Shown here: one piece after another, positions 13,728 through 22,497 of the stretch | How positions within the stretch are numbered: the stretch's first letter is position 1 | Layout of the letters: each line of letters starts with the position of its first letter | NCBI GenBank assembly: GCA_903870685.1 | Contig: CAIQDX010000037.1 | Span: forward strand, 1-34,734 | Reading direction: 5' to 3' | Source of the DNA: an uncultured Chitinophagaceae bacterium | GTDB lineage: Bacteria; Bacteroidota; Bacteroidia; Chitinophagales; Chitinophagaceae | DNA length: 34,734 bases | The notes under the pieces: generated by a model | What the model was told of the DNA's origin: nothing | The model's input: only the letters and a program-made list of their open reading frames with translations | Databases searched by the model: none | Program-made: the position numbers and the translations under genes

Positions 13728-15944
13728 ATGCCGCAAAATATTATTAAAAAAACATCGATTGCAAGTTTGGGTTATGGTTTTATTTCGGAGGAATTTATTC
13801 CGAAAGGACGTGATGAATATTATTTGCGTGACATACAAGACAGGAGTGGCATTGATTACCGTCAGCTTACTGCTTATGAAATAGAAGCTTTGGTACGTAA
13901 TAGAAATACAAGTGATGATTGGAATATGATTTTAGTATCGGATGCTTTTAATCCTGAGCTAGTAAAAAATTGTAAGTTTTTCGGATTGGTGCGCATTGGA
14001 AAATTAGAACCTTATTGTTTAGGTTTTTCGGATCTGAAAACGCCGGTGGGTTTATATAATTCAACAATCATCAGTTGCGATTTTGGTGATAATGTTGTTA
14101 TTGATAATGTAAATTATTTATCGCATTACATTATCGGCAACGAAGTTATTATTGCCAATGTGAATGAATTAGTAACCACCAATCACACAAAATTTGGTAA
14201 TGGTATTATTAAAGCAGGCGAAAAAGAAGAGGTGAGAATTTGGTTGGAAATATGCAATGAAAATGGTGGCAGAAAAGTTATTCCATTTAATGGCATGTTA
14301 CCAGGCGATGCTTTTTTGTGGAGCAAATACAGAGATGATGATGCATTGCTTGAAAAATTTAAACAATTTACTGAAGCAGAATTTAAACCGCAACGAGGAT
14401 TTTACGGAAAGGTTGGCGACAGAACTGTAATTAAAAATTGTTCCATCATTAAAGATGTATGGATTGGAAGTGATGCCTATATAAAAGGTGCAAATAAATT
14501 AAAGAACTTAACCATCAATTCTGGACCTGAAGGTAAAACACAAATTGGTGAAGGTTGTGAATTGGTAAACGGAATTGTTGGTTTTGGATGCACTATTTTT
14601 TATGGAGTGAAAGCTGTTCGTTTTATTATGGCTTCGCATTCGCAATTAAAATATGGTGCACGTTTAATTAATTCTTATCTCGGAAATAATGCAACCATTT
14701 CTTGTTGCGAAGTGTTGAATTCATTAATTTTTCCTGCACATGAACAACATCATAATAATTCTTTTTTATGTGCTGCATTAATCATGGGACAAAGCAATAT
14801 TGCGGCCGGAGCAACAATTGGCAGCAATCATAATTCTCGTGGTGCAGATGGTGAAGTTGTTGTTGGGCGTGGCTTTTGGCCTGGTCTCTGCGTAAGCATC
14901 AAACACAATTCTAAGTTTGCGAGTTTTTCAATTATTGCCAAAGGCGATTACTCATTTGAACTAAATATTCCAATTCCTTTCTCATTAATTAGTCTCGATA
15001 CAAACAAAGATCAATTAACTATTATGCCGGGTTATTGGTTTATGTATAACATGTATGCATTGGCAAGAAACAGTTGGAAATATATTGACAGAGATAAACG
15101 TGGCAATAAAATTCAGTCAATCGAATATGATTATTTAGCACCCGATACTGTGAACGAATTATTTTATTCGCTTGAATTATTGGAAGAATTAACGGGCAAT
15201 GCTTTTTATAAAAAATTTGAACCAAAAAAATCATTTAGCAAAGAAGAAAATATTAAAAAAGGAAAAGCATTATTAACGGATCAAGATAAAATCATTGATG
15301 AATTAGAAATTGTTGCAACAGGTTTTGAAAACAGTAAACGAAAAACTGTTTTAATTAAAGTGAGACAATCTTATTTATTGTTTAAAGAGATGATTCATTT
15401 TTACGGTACAACTCAATTAATTAAATTCATTCAACAAAATAAATTCAAATCTTTCGATGAATTAATTTCTGCAATTCCCAATAAATTAAAAAGAGAAGAA
15501 TGGTTAAATATCGGTGGGCAATTAATGACCGAATCAACTGTACATTCATTAAAAGAAAAAGTAAAAAAAGGTAAAATAAAATCATGGGATGGATTGCATG
15601 AATTTTATACCGAAGAAGGAACAAAATATACTGCACAAAAACTGAATCATGCTTTAGCTTCGCTGGCTGAGATAAATAATATTAATTTAAAAAAGGTTGA
15701 TGCAGCAAGTATTTCAGGCTTTTTAAGTAAAGCAGTTGCAACAAAAGAATGGATGTCTGAAAGCATTTACAAGTCCAGAGAAAAAGATTACACTAATCCT
15801 TATCGCAAAATGGTTTATGATACACAAAAAGAAATGGATAAAGTAGTTGGAAAGTTAGATGACAATAGTTTTATTATTCAGCAAAAGGAAGATGCATTGT
15901 TATTTAAAAAAGAAGTTGCATCAATAAAAAGGAAAATGAAATAA
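13728..15944 (+). CDS. DUF4954 family protein, left-handed beta-helix
   Basis: A 738-residue soluble protein of the DUF4954 family, common in Bacteroidota. Residues about 85-425 are built from hexapeptide-like turns (VVIDNVNYLSHYIIGNEVII, CSIIKDVWIGSDAYIKGANK, NAAISCC-like units), the left-handed parallel beta-helix seen in nucleotide-sugar acyl- and uridylyltransferases. The N-terminal YRQLTAYEIEALVRNRN and the EHDHN-like HEQHHNNSFLCAALIMGQSN with GATIGSNHNSRGADGE are well defined. The C-terminal third is helical and lysine-rich. The function is not established. Its position directly after glmS and its helix type suggest amino-sugar or nucleotide-sugar metabolism, which is inference. Its stop shares a hairpin with the converging dnaG. 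Confidence 0.88.
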   Translation: MPQNIIKKTSIASLGYGFISEEFIPKGRDEYYLRDIQDRSGIDYRQLTAYEIEALVRNRNTSDDWNMILVSDAFNPELVKNCKFFGLVRIGKLEPYCLGFSDLKTPVGLYNSTIISCDFGDNVVIDNVNYLSHYIIGNEVIIANVNELVTTNHTKFGNGIIKAGEKEEVRIWLEICNENGGRKVIPFNGMLPGDAFLWSKYRDDDALLEKFKQFTEAEFKPQRGFYGKVGDRTVIKNCSIIKDVWIGSDAYIKGANKLKNLTINSGPEGKTQIGEGCELVNGIVGFGCTIFYGVKAVRFIMASHSQLKYGARLINSYLGNNATISCCEVLNSLIFPAHEQHHNNSFLCAALIMGQSNIAAGATIGSNHNSRGADGEVVVGRGFWPGLCVSIKHNSKFASFSIIAKGDYSFELNIPIPFSLISLDTNKDQLTIMPGYWFMYNMYALARNSWKYIDRDKRGNKIQSIEYDYLAPDTVNELFYSLELLEELTGNAFYKKFEPKKSFSKEENIKKGKALLTDQDKIIDELEIVATGFENSKRKTVLIKVRQSYLLFKEMIHFYGTTQLIKFIQQNKFKSFDELISAIPNKLKREEWLNIGGQLMTESTVHSLKEKVKKGKIKSWDGLHEFYTEEGTKYTAQKLNHALASLAEINNINLKKVDAASISGFLSKAVATKEWMSESIYKSREKDYTNPYRKMVYDTQKEMDKVVGKLDDNSFIIQQKEDALLFKKEVASIKRKMK

Positions 15945-15969
15945 TAGTTAAACTGAAAAATTATTTCAT
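15936..15969. terminator. Inverted repeat over both stop codons of the DUF4954 gene and dnaG
   Basis: ATGAAATAAT at 15936-15945 and ATTATTTCAT at 15960-15969 are perfect 10-bp arms around a 14-nt loop. Each arm encodes the last codons Met-Lys-stop of one of the converging genes. The stem is purely A/T apart from one G/C pair, so as an intrinsic terminator it would be weak. Confidence 0.4.
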
Positions 15970-17892
15970 AATAACTGTGCCTATTTTTTTTGTTATTTTC
16001 TTTTCTATCTCCTTTAAATTATTATGGATATCTATTAAACGTTTTTGTTTTTCAAAATCAGCATGTTCTATTTCGCGCTGATTTTCTTCAAACATTTTTT
16101 TAATTTTTTTAAGCTGAAAAAAGCTGATACTTATTTCAACATCCTGATGCGAAACATCACGGTTTACAATATTCATACCTTCCAAACGCTCATCCCATTT
16201 TTGACTCAGTTCATGTGGAAAAACAGTAATGCTCATTACTAAATTTCTTACAGTATCATCGGGATGATATAAAAACGATTTTGCATCGGGCTGTAATCCT
16301 TGCTCGTAGCGGGTTCTGTAATCATTAAATAAATTCCCTAAATGAATATTATCAAAACTAAATTGTTCCAGCTCTTCAAAAATATACTGCGCCATTGTTT
16401 TTTGTTCGTCCCAATTGCGTAAACCATATTCCAATAAAACACGCAACACATTTTTTTCGTGCGCTTCATCCTGATTTAATAATAAAAAATTATCGTCTAA
16501 AACATCTTCAGGTTGTTGGGTTTGTTGCAGAATAAAATTTGCTTCTTCAAAAGGCAACCGCTTTTCATCTTTAGCGATCTTATCGCGTTTTAATTTATTG
16601 ACAAGATTGGTTAATCCGCCTTCATCAATTTTTAATACTGATGAACATTGCTTGATATATTCCTGCAGTTTTGTAAAGTCTTCTGCTTTACTTATTTTAC
16701 TTAAAGTATCAGCAACATGATTTACAACTTCACTCTTTTTCGTAACATCATTGCCTGCATCTTTCAACATTACTTCCAACTGAAAAAGAATAAAATCTTT
16801 TTTATTTTTTTCTACAAAATTTTGAAAGTTTGCAGCACCAACTTTGTTAACATAACTATCTGGATCTTCATTGTCAGGAATCAATACCAGCTTCACATTC
16901 AGGCCTTCTTCCAAAGCCATATCTAATCCGCGCAATGCTGCTTTTATTCCTGCAGAATCGCCATCATAAATTATTGTAAGGTTGTTCGAATATTTTTTAA
17001 CTATGCGAAGCTGATCAGTTGTTAAAGATGTACCACCGCTAGCAACAACATTTTCAATTCCTGCCTGATGTAAACTAACCACATCAGTATATCCTTCCAC
17101 CAATAAACATTCGTTTGCTTTATCAATTGCCAATCGTGCAAAATAAGATCCGTATAAAACTTTACTCTTTACATAAATTTCATTTTCGGGTGTGTTGATA
17201 TATTTTGGTGCTTTATCAGCTTTACCAATTACTCTTGCACCAAAGCCAATTATTTTTCCGGTGTTATTATGAATGGGGAAAATAATTCTGCCGCGATAAT
17301 TATCAATTAATTCAGTTTCATTTCTAACAACTACCAATCCAGTTTTAGGAAGTAATTCTTTATTAAATTGGTTTTGTAATAAAGCTTTTGCCAGTTCGTC
17401 TCTTTGCGAAGGATTAAAACCTATTTGAAATTTCTTGATAATGTCTTCTCTGAAACCTCTTTCTTTCAAATAAGTTAATGCAATGTTTTGTCCTTCTTCG
17501 GACTGAAATAATTTTTCATCAAAAAATTTCTGTGCAAAATTATTAATGATGTACAAACTGTCGGATGCCTGCTGTAACTGCTTTTGCTCAGGTGAAGCTT
17601 CAGTTTCTTCAACTTCAATATTATAACGAGCGGCTAAAAATTTTAATGCTTCAACATAACTCATCTTGTCATGTTCCATTAAAAAAGTAATGGTGTTACC
17701 ACTTTTGCCACAACCAAAACATTTATATAATTCTTTTGCAGGAGAAACTGTGAATGATGGAGTTTTCTCGTTATGAAAAGGACATAATCCTAAATAATTT
17801 GCACCACGTTTTTTTAATTTCACGTATTCGCCCACCACATCAATGATGTCGATGCGGTTCTTAATTTGTTCTATTGTTTGCGGTGTGATCAT
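15961..17892 (-). CDS. dnaG: DNA primase
   Basis: Synthesises RNA primers at the replication fork. The N-terminal CHC2 zinc-binding domain has C37, H40, C58 and C61 in LGLCPFHNEKTPSF and YKCFGCGKSGN. The RNA-polymerase core follows (YRGRIIFPIHN, GFGAR), and the TOPRIM fold has E266 in LLVEGYTD with D310/D312 in IIYDGDSAGIKAALRG, the metal-binding acidic residues. Residues from about 450 form the helical helicase-binding region, ending in a highly charged coiled coil. At 643 residues the length is normal. The start ATG at 17892 gives the expected MITPQTIEQIKNRIDIIDVV. It stands alone rather than in the rpsU-dnaG-rpoD arrangement of Proteobacteria. It diverges from the DeoR-type gene. Confidence 0.97.
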   Translation of the reverse strand: MITPQTIEQIKNRIDIIDVVGEYVKLKKRGANYLGLCPFHNEKTPSFTVSPAKELYKCFGCGKSGNTITFLMEHDKMSYVEALKFLAARYNIEVEETEASPEQKQLQQASDSLYIINNFAQKFFDEKLFQSEEGQNIALTYLKERGFREDIIKKFQIGFNPSQRDELAKALLQNQFNKELLPKTGLVVVRNETELIDNYRGRIIFPIHNNTGKIIGFGARVIGKADKAPKYINTPENEIYVKSKVLYGSYFARLAIDKANECLLVEGYTDVVSLHQAGIENVVASGGTSLTTDQLRIVKKYSNNLTIIYDGDSAGIKAALRGLDMALEEGLNVKLVLIPDNEDPDSYVNKVGAANFQNFVEKNKKDFILFQLEVMLKDAGNDVTKKSEVVNHVADTLSKISKAEDFTKLQEYIKQCSSVLKIDEGGLTNLVNKLKRDKIAKDEKRLPFEEANFILQQTQQPEDVLDDNFLLLNQDEAHEKNVLRVLLEYGLRNWDEQKTMAQYIFEELEQFSFDNIHLGNLFNDYRTRYEQGLQPDAKSFLYHPDDTVRNLVMSITVFPHELSQKWDERLEGMNIVNRDVSHQDVEISISFFQLKKIKKMFEENQREIEHADFEKQKRLIDIHNNLKEIEKKITKKIGTVIMK

Positions 17893-17920
17893 GATTTTGT
17901 AAGCTGCGAATATCTCAAAA

Positions 17921-17934
17921 TAAAAAGCTTTTTA
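17921..17934. promoter_or_regulatory. 14-bp perfect palindrome between dnaG and the DeoR-type gene
   Basis: TAAAAAGCTTTTTA is self-complementary over 14 bp and lies 28 bp from the dnaG start and 44 bp from the DeoR-type start. It may be an operator for the DeoR-type protein acting on its own gene. The AT-rich background makes chance a real alternative. Confidence 0.3.
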
Positions 17935-17978
17935 AAATTTTATTTGTTTTTTGTTATGAAGTGTTTTTACATTTATAC

Positions 17979-18725
17979 ATGCTAAAGAAAGAAAGACAAG
18001 CTCACATCATTCATCAAATCAATATTCATAATAAAGTACTTTCTTCTGATCTTTCTGTACAGCTCAATGTCTCCGAAGATACGATAAGAAGGGATTTGCA
18101 GGAATTAGATGTGAGTGGAAAATTAACTAAAGTTCATGGTGGTGCTTTGTCTAAATCCTTTCATTTTTCATTAGAAAAAAATATTATCTATTCGCAACCC
18201 GAAAAAAGAATCATTGCAACAAAAGCAATTTCATTAATTAAAGATGGAATGTTTATAGTGCTTTCGGGTGGCACAACAATTTTAGAATTAGTACAATTAT
18301 TACCCGATAATTTAAATGCAACATTTATAACGGTTAGTTTACCAACAGCATTACAATTATTAAATCATCCAAGCAGTGAAGTGATTTTTTTAGGAAATAA
18401 ATTATCAAAGACTGCACAAATTTCAGTTGGTGCTGAAGTAATACAAAGATTAAGTGAAATAGAAGCCGACTTATGTTTTTTAGGAACGAATAGTATTGAT
18501 GCGGAACGAGGAATAACAGATTTAGAATGGGAAGTTATTGAAGTAAAAAAAGCAATGATTAAATGTGCACATAAAACAATATCATTAGCTATTTCAGGGA
18601 AATTGAATTCTGTCCAAAGATTACAGGTTTGTCCGATAACAGATATCGATACTTTAATTACCGAATTAAATCCTTCAGATCCTTTATTAGAACCATATCA
18701 CAGAAAAAAAATACAATTGCTTTAA
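17979..18725 (+). CDS. DeoR/GlpR-family transcriptional regulator
   Basis: A 248-residue sugar-phosphate-responsive regulator. The start is the ATG at 17979 (MLKKERQAHIIHQI), the usual family N terminus; an upstream GTG at 17961 would add six residues. The HTH at about 19-52 includes the family signature VSEDTIRRDLQELDVSGKLTKVHGGA. The C-terminal DeoRC effector domain has SGGTTILELVQLLP and FLGTNSIDAERGITDLEWEVIEVKKAMI, the ISOCOT-type sugar-phosphate pocket. Members commonly repress sugar catabolic genes. Here no sugar kinase or aldolase is adjacent; the next operon downstream is the susC/susD pair, 534 bp away. It could regulate that pair, but the sequence does not prove it. Confidence 0.92.
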   Translation: MLKKERQAHIIHQINIHNKVLSSDLSVQLNVSEDTIRRDLQELDVSGKLTKVHGGALSKSFHFSLEKNIIYSQPEKRIIATKAISLIKDGMFIVLSGGTTILELVQLLPDNLNATFITVSLPTALQLLNHPSSEVIFLGNKLSKTAQISVGAEVIQRLSEIEADLCFLGTNSIDAERGITDLEWEVIEVKKAMIKCAHKTISLAISGKLNSVQRLQVCPITDIDTLITELNPSDPLLEPYHRKKIQLL

Positions 18726-19259
18726 TTTTTTGTCTCTTCCTATCCCTTTGTTCGTAATTCCTTGTTGTTTTCTTATTACATGCTTGCTGTTTTCTTCGAA
18801 AGCTTACGAAGAGCACCCGAAGAAACCTACAGAAAAATACGAAGCAAATAATACTCAGGTAGGAACGAATGCACTCTGTCGTATTCTTAAAATGAGTATG
18901 CTGATACTTTAGCTTTTCCTAAAACTATTTAAAATCCAGCAACCTTTTTATCTTTTGAAAATATTAAATCGATTATATAAATAATCTATTTAGTGAAAAA
19001 ATTGACAGGTTTACAGGACAACAGTTTTTTTATTATGCTGCATTTATTTGCAGTTTTTTTTATTGATCGAAATTTATTCATTTTTCATAGAAAATCATAT
19101 TTAGTAATGAAATAATTTCGTATCTATGTGCCTGCATAATATTAACAATGCTTTAATTCTCAATGTTTAGCTGTGTTAAAACAGTTATTTGCGGTTTTTT
19201 GCGGATATTTTGCATTGTTTAAAAACTAATTGATTATTTACCCAAAAACAAAATCTGTT
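18726..19259. other. 534-base gap upstream of the sus operon, no convincing gene
   Basis: No credible coding region is visible. It holds a small TCTTCG/CGAAGA hairpin near 18793-18812, a terminator-like hairpin at 19038-19061, a TAATTTCG word at 19113-19120 that weakly resembles a -7 element, and short repeats of TTTTGCGG/TTTTGC just before susC (about 19186-19215). A CTGT/ACAG inverted repeat lies shortly before these. The length and AT content suit a long 5' leader and promoter for susC. No clear TTTG...TAnnTTTG pair was found. Confidence 0.5.
19038..19061 (+). terminator. Possible short terminator hairpin upstream of susC
   Basis: CTGCA at 19038-19042 pairs with TGCAG at 19049-19053 around TTTATT, followed by eight T residues. 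The stem is short, so it may end DeoR-type transcripts or act as an attenuator in the sus leader. Confidence 0.4.
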
Positions 19260-22200
19260 ATGAGAAAATTTGTTTCGTTTATGAAAGTGGTTGCCATACT
19301 GCTTTTCATGTTCTCTTCGCCTTCTCGTGGACAAAGCCAAACAGTGTCTGGAACAGTACAAGACACCGATAAGAAATTACCTTTGGCAGGTGCCAGTGTA
19401 AAAGTTAATGGCACTAATACTATTGAAGTAACAAATGCCAAGGGAGTTTTTACTATAAAAGCTTCTGCCGGACAAGTCTTAATTATTAGCCATGTAGGTT
19501 TTGAAACACAAAAAGTTACAGTTACCGGTGAAAAAATAACTGTTTCTTTAAAAACTCAAACAGCAGAATTAGAAGATGTTGTAGTAGTGGCAATGGATAT
19601 TAAAAGAAAACCTCGTGAGTTGGGTTATTCGGTTCAAAGAGTTACAGGAAAAGATATCTCAGATACAAAAAGAGAAAATTTCCTAAACAGCTTGCAAGGT
19701 CGTGTTGCTGGTTTAACAATCACTCCAACAAATGGTATGGCAGGTGCTTCTTCTCAAATCGTACTGAGAGGTTTTAATTCATTAACATTAAGTAACCAAC
19801 CATTATTTGTTGTGGATGGTGTTATCGTTGATAACAGCACTATGGATGAAACTTCAAATGGTGGTTCTCAATTAGGATTAGCTTCTGACAGACCAAACAG
19901 AAATAATGACTATACCAATCGTATTGCAGATATTAACCCAAATGATATTGAATCTGTAACAGTATTGAAAGGTCCGGAAGCAACTGCCTTATATGGTAGT
20001 CAGGCTAGCTCTGGAGCTATCGTTATTACAACCAAAAAAACAAGGTCAACAGAAGGAAATAAAGTAAATATTAGTTATGATAATTCCTTCCGTTTTCAAA
20101 TGATCAATAATTTCCCTCAAATAAATAACGATTATTCTCCAGGTAGCAATGGATTACCTTCTTCAAATTCATTTAGCTATTTTGGACCAGCATATCCTTC
20201 TGGAATGAAGAGTTTCGATAATATGCATAATTTCTTCAGAACAGGTTTCTCTCAAACACATAATCTTGGATTGGATTTTGGAAATAAAGTTTCAAGTTTC
20301 AGAGTTTCGGGCTCTTATTTACATCAAGATGCAGTAGTTCCAAGAAACTCATATGAAAAACAAAATTTCCGTATAGCTAATACAACTAAAATTGGCAAGT
20401 TCATAGAAATTACACCAACCATTTCTTATACTCATTCAGTAAATGAAAAACCTTTAAGAAGTGCCGGTGGATATTATCTTGATCTTTTAGCTTGGCCAAT
20501 AAATTACGACATCAATAATTATTTAGATGCAAATGGTAATAAAAAACAAATTTATACTGTAGGTAGTATTGGTGAAGGAACTGATAACCCTATGTTCAAT
20601 GCCATGTTCAATCATAGCAGTGAAGAAGTTTCAAGATGGATTGGTACAATAGGTGTAAATGTTGCACTTAAACCTTGGTTGACAGCTTCAGGTAGATTTG
20701 GATATGATACTTATACTCAGAACGGATATGAAATACAGAATCCTCAATCATCTCTTGCATATACAGTAAGAGGTACTTTGGATAACTATTGGAGAACTTA
20801 TAAAGGATACAATCATACAATTACTTTAACAGCAAATAAAAAATTCAATGATTTTTCTGTGAGAGCAATGGCTGGTAATGTTTGGCAGAATTACGAAACT
20901 GATATGTATGCTAGTTATGGTACAGGATTAGTAGATAACCCTTTAGCGGTTGATGGAAGTATGACTAAATTCGGAGTACCAGTAAATAATTTAAATTTAG
21001 TACAAGCTTTGGGTGGAAATTTAATGGATAGTTTAATTACTACTCCTAATACTAGAATCCGATTGAACAGAAATGTTTACGGTCAGCCCAACCAATATAT
21101 TCAACGTTTAACCGCTTTCTTTGGTGAAGTTTCAATTGGTTATAAAAACGTCATTTTTTTACAATATAGTCATCGTTTCGAAGGTGCTTCAGTTTTCCCT
21201 TCACAAACTAGAAACTATAATTATCCTGCAGGTAGTTTAAGCATTATCTTAAGCGATATCTTCCCACAAATAAAACAAGGAGGAATTCTTAATTATGCAA
21301 AACTGAGAACATCTTTGGCAAGTACAGCAAGGCTTCCGGATCCATATTTAAACCAGTCAGTGATTGGCGCAAACTATGCTAGTTCAGTAGTTCCTGCTTA
21401 TTCATACGGTTTCTATAATAACAATCCAAACTTAGAGCCGGAAAGACAACATACTTATGAAATAGGAACAGAACTTAAATTCTTTAATAATAGAATATCT
21501 CTTGAAGCATCTTACTATAATACTTTGGCATTAAAACAAATCGTACAAGGATTTAGAGCAAGTTATGCAACAGGATATATTTTGAATACCTTAAATGCCT
21601 CTTCTACAAGAAACCAAGGATTTGAATTATCTCTTGATGTAACTGCAATTAGAAAGAAAGATTTTGATTGGAATGTACGTTTCAACTTTAACCACATGTG
21701 GAGTCAGGTACTTACATTGCCTGCATCTATTGCCGGTGAATTCTATATCGCTGATACTTGGTTATATGGTAATGCTCGTGGTGGTTTGTATAGAGGTAGT
21801 TCTACCGGAACAATTACAGGTTATGGTTATGCAAGAAATAATGCCGGACAAATACTTATAAATCCTGCTAATGGTGTTCCTGTTGTTGATGGAAACTTTT
21901 TAATTCGCGGTGATAGAACTCCAGCCTTTACTTTAGGTACTATTAATACCTTGAGATATAAAAACTGGAATTTGAGTTTCTTATGGGATTTAAAAGTTGG
22001 TGGAGATATTTTCAATGGTACAGAAGAGTTTCTTACCTACAGTGGCAAAGCAGGAAGAACTGCTGATAGAATGACACCAAGAGTTGTAACTGGAGTATTA
22101 CAGGATGGATTACAAAATACAGCTAATCCTTCTATCAATACTATTGCGATAGTTCCACAATATTTAAGTACTTATTATACAAGTATGCCTGAAGAAGAGT

Positions 22201-22469
22201 TTATTCAGAAGAATGTGAATTGGCTTCGTTTAAGAGATGTTACTGTTAGTTATACTTTCAATAATATCAGCAATAAACTAAAAGGATTTAAATCGCTTGG
22301 TGTATTTGTAACCGGTAACGACCTTATCTTAATTACAAATTACAAAGGTGCAGATCCGGCTACGAACGGTAATACAGGGCTCTCTAAGGGTGTTGGTGGT
22401 TATGGTTTCGATTATGGAAACCTTCCAACTCCATTAGGCTTGAATTTTGGATTACGTGCTAATTTTTAA
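19260..22469 (+). CDS. SusC/RagA-family TonB-dependent outer-membrane transporter
   Basis: A TonB-dependent transporter that imports large substrates such as glycans or peptides together with its SusD partner. The start is the ATG at 19260, which opens a signal peptide (MRKFVSFMKVVAILLFMFSS, cleavage probably near SRGQSQ); a TTG 30 bp upstream is rejected. The mature protein begins with a carboxypeptidase-regulatory-like domain (TVSGTVQDTDKKLPLAGASV to about residue 100). The plug follows, with GRVAGLTITP, LRGFNSLTLSNQPLFVVDGV and DIESVTVLKGPEATALYGSQ. The rest is the 22-strand barrel, ending LGLNFGLRANF with a terminal Phe for BAM. No N-terminal STN signalling domain is present. The length of 1069 residues is normal. 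The substrate is unknown. First gene of a three-gene operon. Confidence 0.96.
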   Translation: MRKFVSFMKVVAILLFMFSSPSRGQSQTVSGTVQDTDKKLPLAGASVKVNGTNTIEVTNAKGVFTIKASAGQVLIISHVGFETQKVTVTGEKITVSLKTQTAELEDVVVVAMDIKRKPRELGYSVQRVTGKDISDTKRENFLNSLQGRVAGLTITPTNGMAGASSQIVLRGFNSLTLSNQPLFVVDGVIVDNSTMDETSNGGSQLGLASDRPNRNNDYTNRIADINPNDIESVTVLKGPEATALYGSQASSGAIVITTKKTRSTEGNKVNISYDNSFRFQMINNFPQINNDYSPGSNGLPSSNSFSYFGPAYPSGMKSFDNMHNFFRTGFSQTHNLGLDFGNKVSSFRVSGSYLHQDAVVPRNSYEKQNFRIANTTKIGKFIEITPTISYTHSVNEKPLRSAGGYYLDLLAWPINYDINNYLDANGNKKQIYTVGSIGEGTDNPMFNAMFNHSSEEVSRWIGTIGVNVALKPWLTASGRFGYDTYTQNGYEIQNPQSSLAYTVRGTLDNYWRTYKGYNHTITLTANKKFNDFSVRAMAGNVWQNYETDMYASYGTGLVDNPLAVDGSMTKFGVPVNNLNLVQALGGNLMDSLITTPNTRIRLNRNVYGQPNQYIQRLTAFFGEVSIGYKNVIFLQYSHRFEGASVFPSQTRNYNYPAGSLSIILSDIFPQIKQGGILNYAKLRTSLASTARLPDPYLNQSVIGANYASSVVPAYSYGFYNNNPNLEPERQHTYEIGTELKFFNNRISLEASYYNTLALKQIVQGFRASYATGYILNTLNASSTRNQGFELSLDVTAIRKKDFDWNVRFNFNHMWSQVLTLPASIAGEFYIADTWLYGNARGGLYRGSSTGTITGYGYARNNAGQILINPANGVPVVDGNFLIRGDRTPAFTLGTINTLRYKNWNLSFLWDLKVGGDIFNGTEEFLTYSGKAGRTADRMTPRVVTGVLQDGLQNTANPSINTIAIVPQYLSTYYTSMPEEEFIQKNVNWLRLRDVTVSYTFNNISNKLKGFKSLGVFVTGNDLILITNYKGADPATNGNTGLSKGVGGYGFDYGNLPTPLGLNFGLRANF

Positions 22470-22497
22470 TCTTAAAATAAATTCAAAATAATTAGGT

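Noticed and set aside
18730-18912. 60-codon open frame just after the DeoR-type gene
   Set aside because: It starts at a TTG inside a low-complexity run, shows no domain or sensible promoter, and its second half is not protein-like. Treated as non-coding.
19230-19259. Upstream TTG start for susC
   Set aside because: It would place ten polar residues before the signal peptide; the ATG at 19260 gives a normal N terminus.
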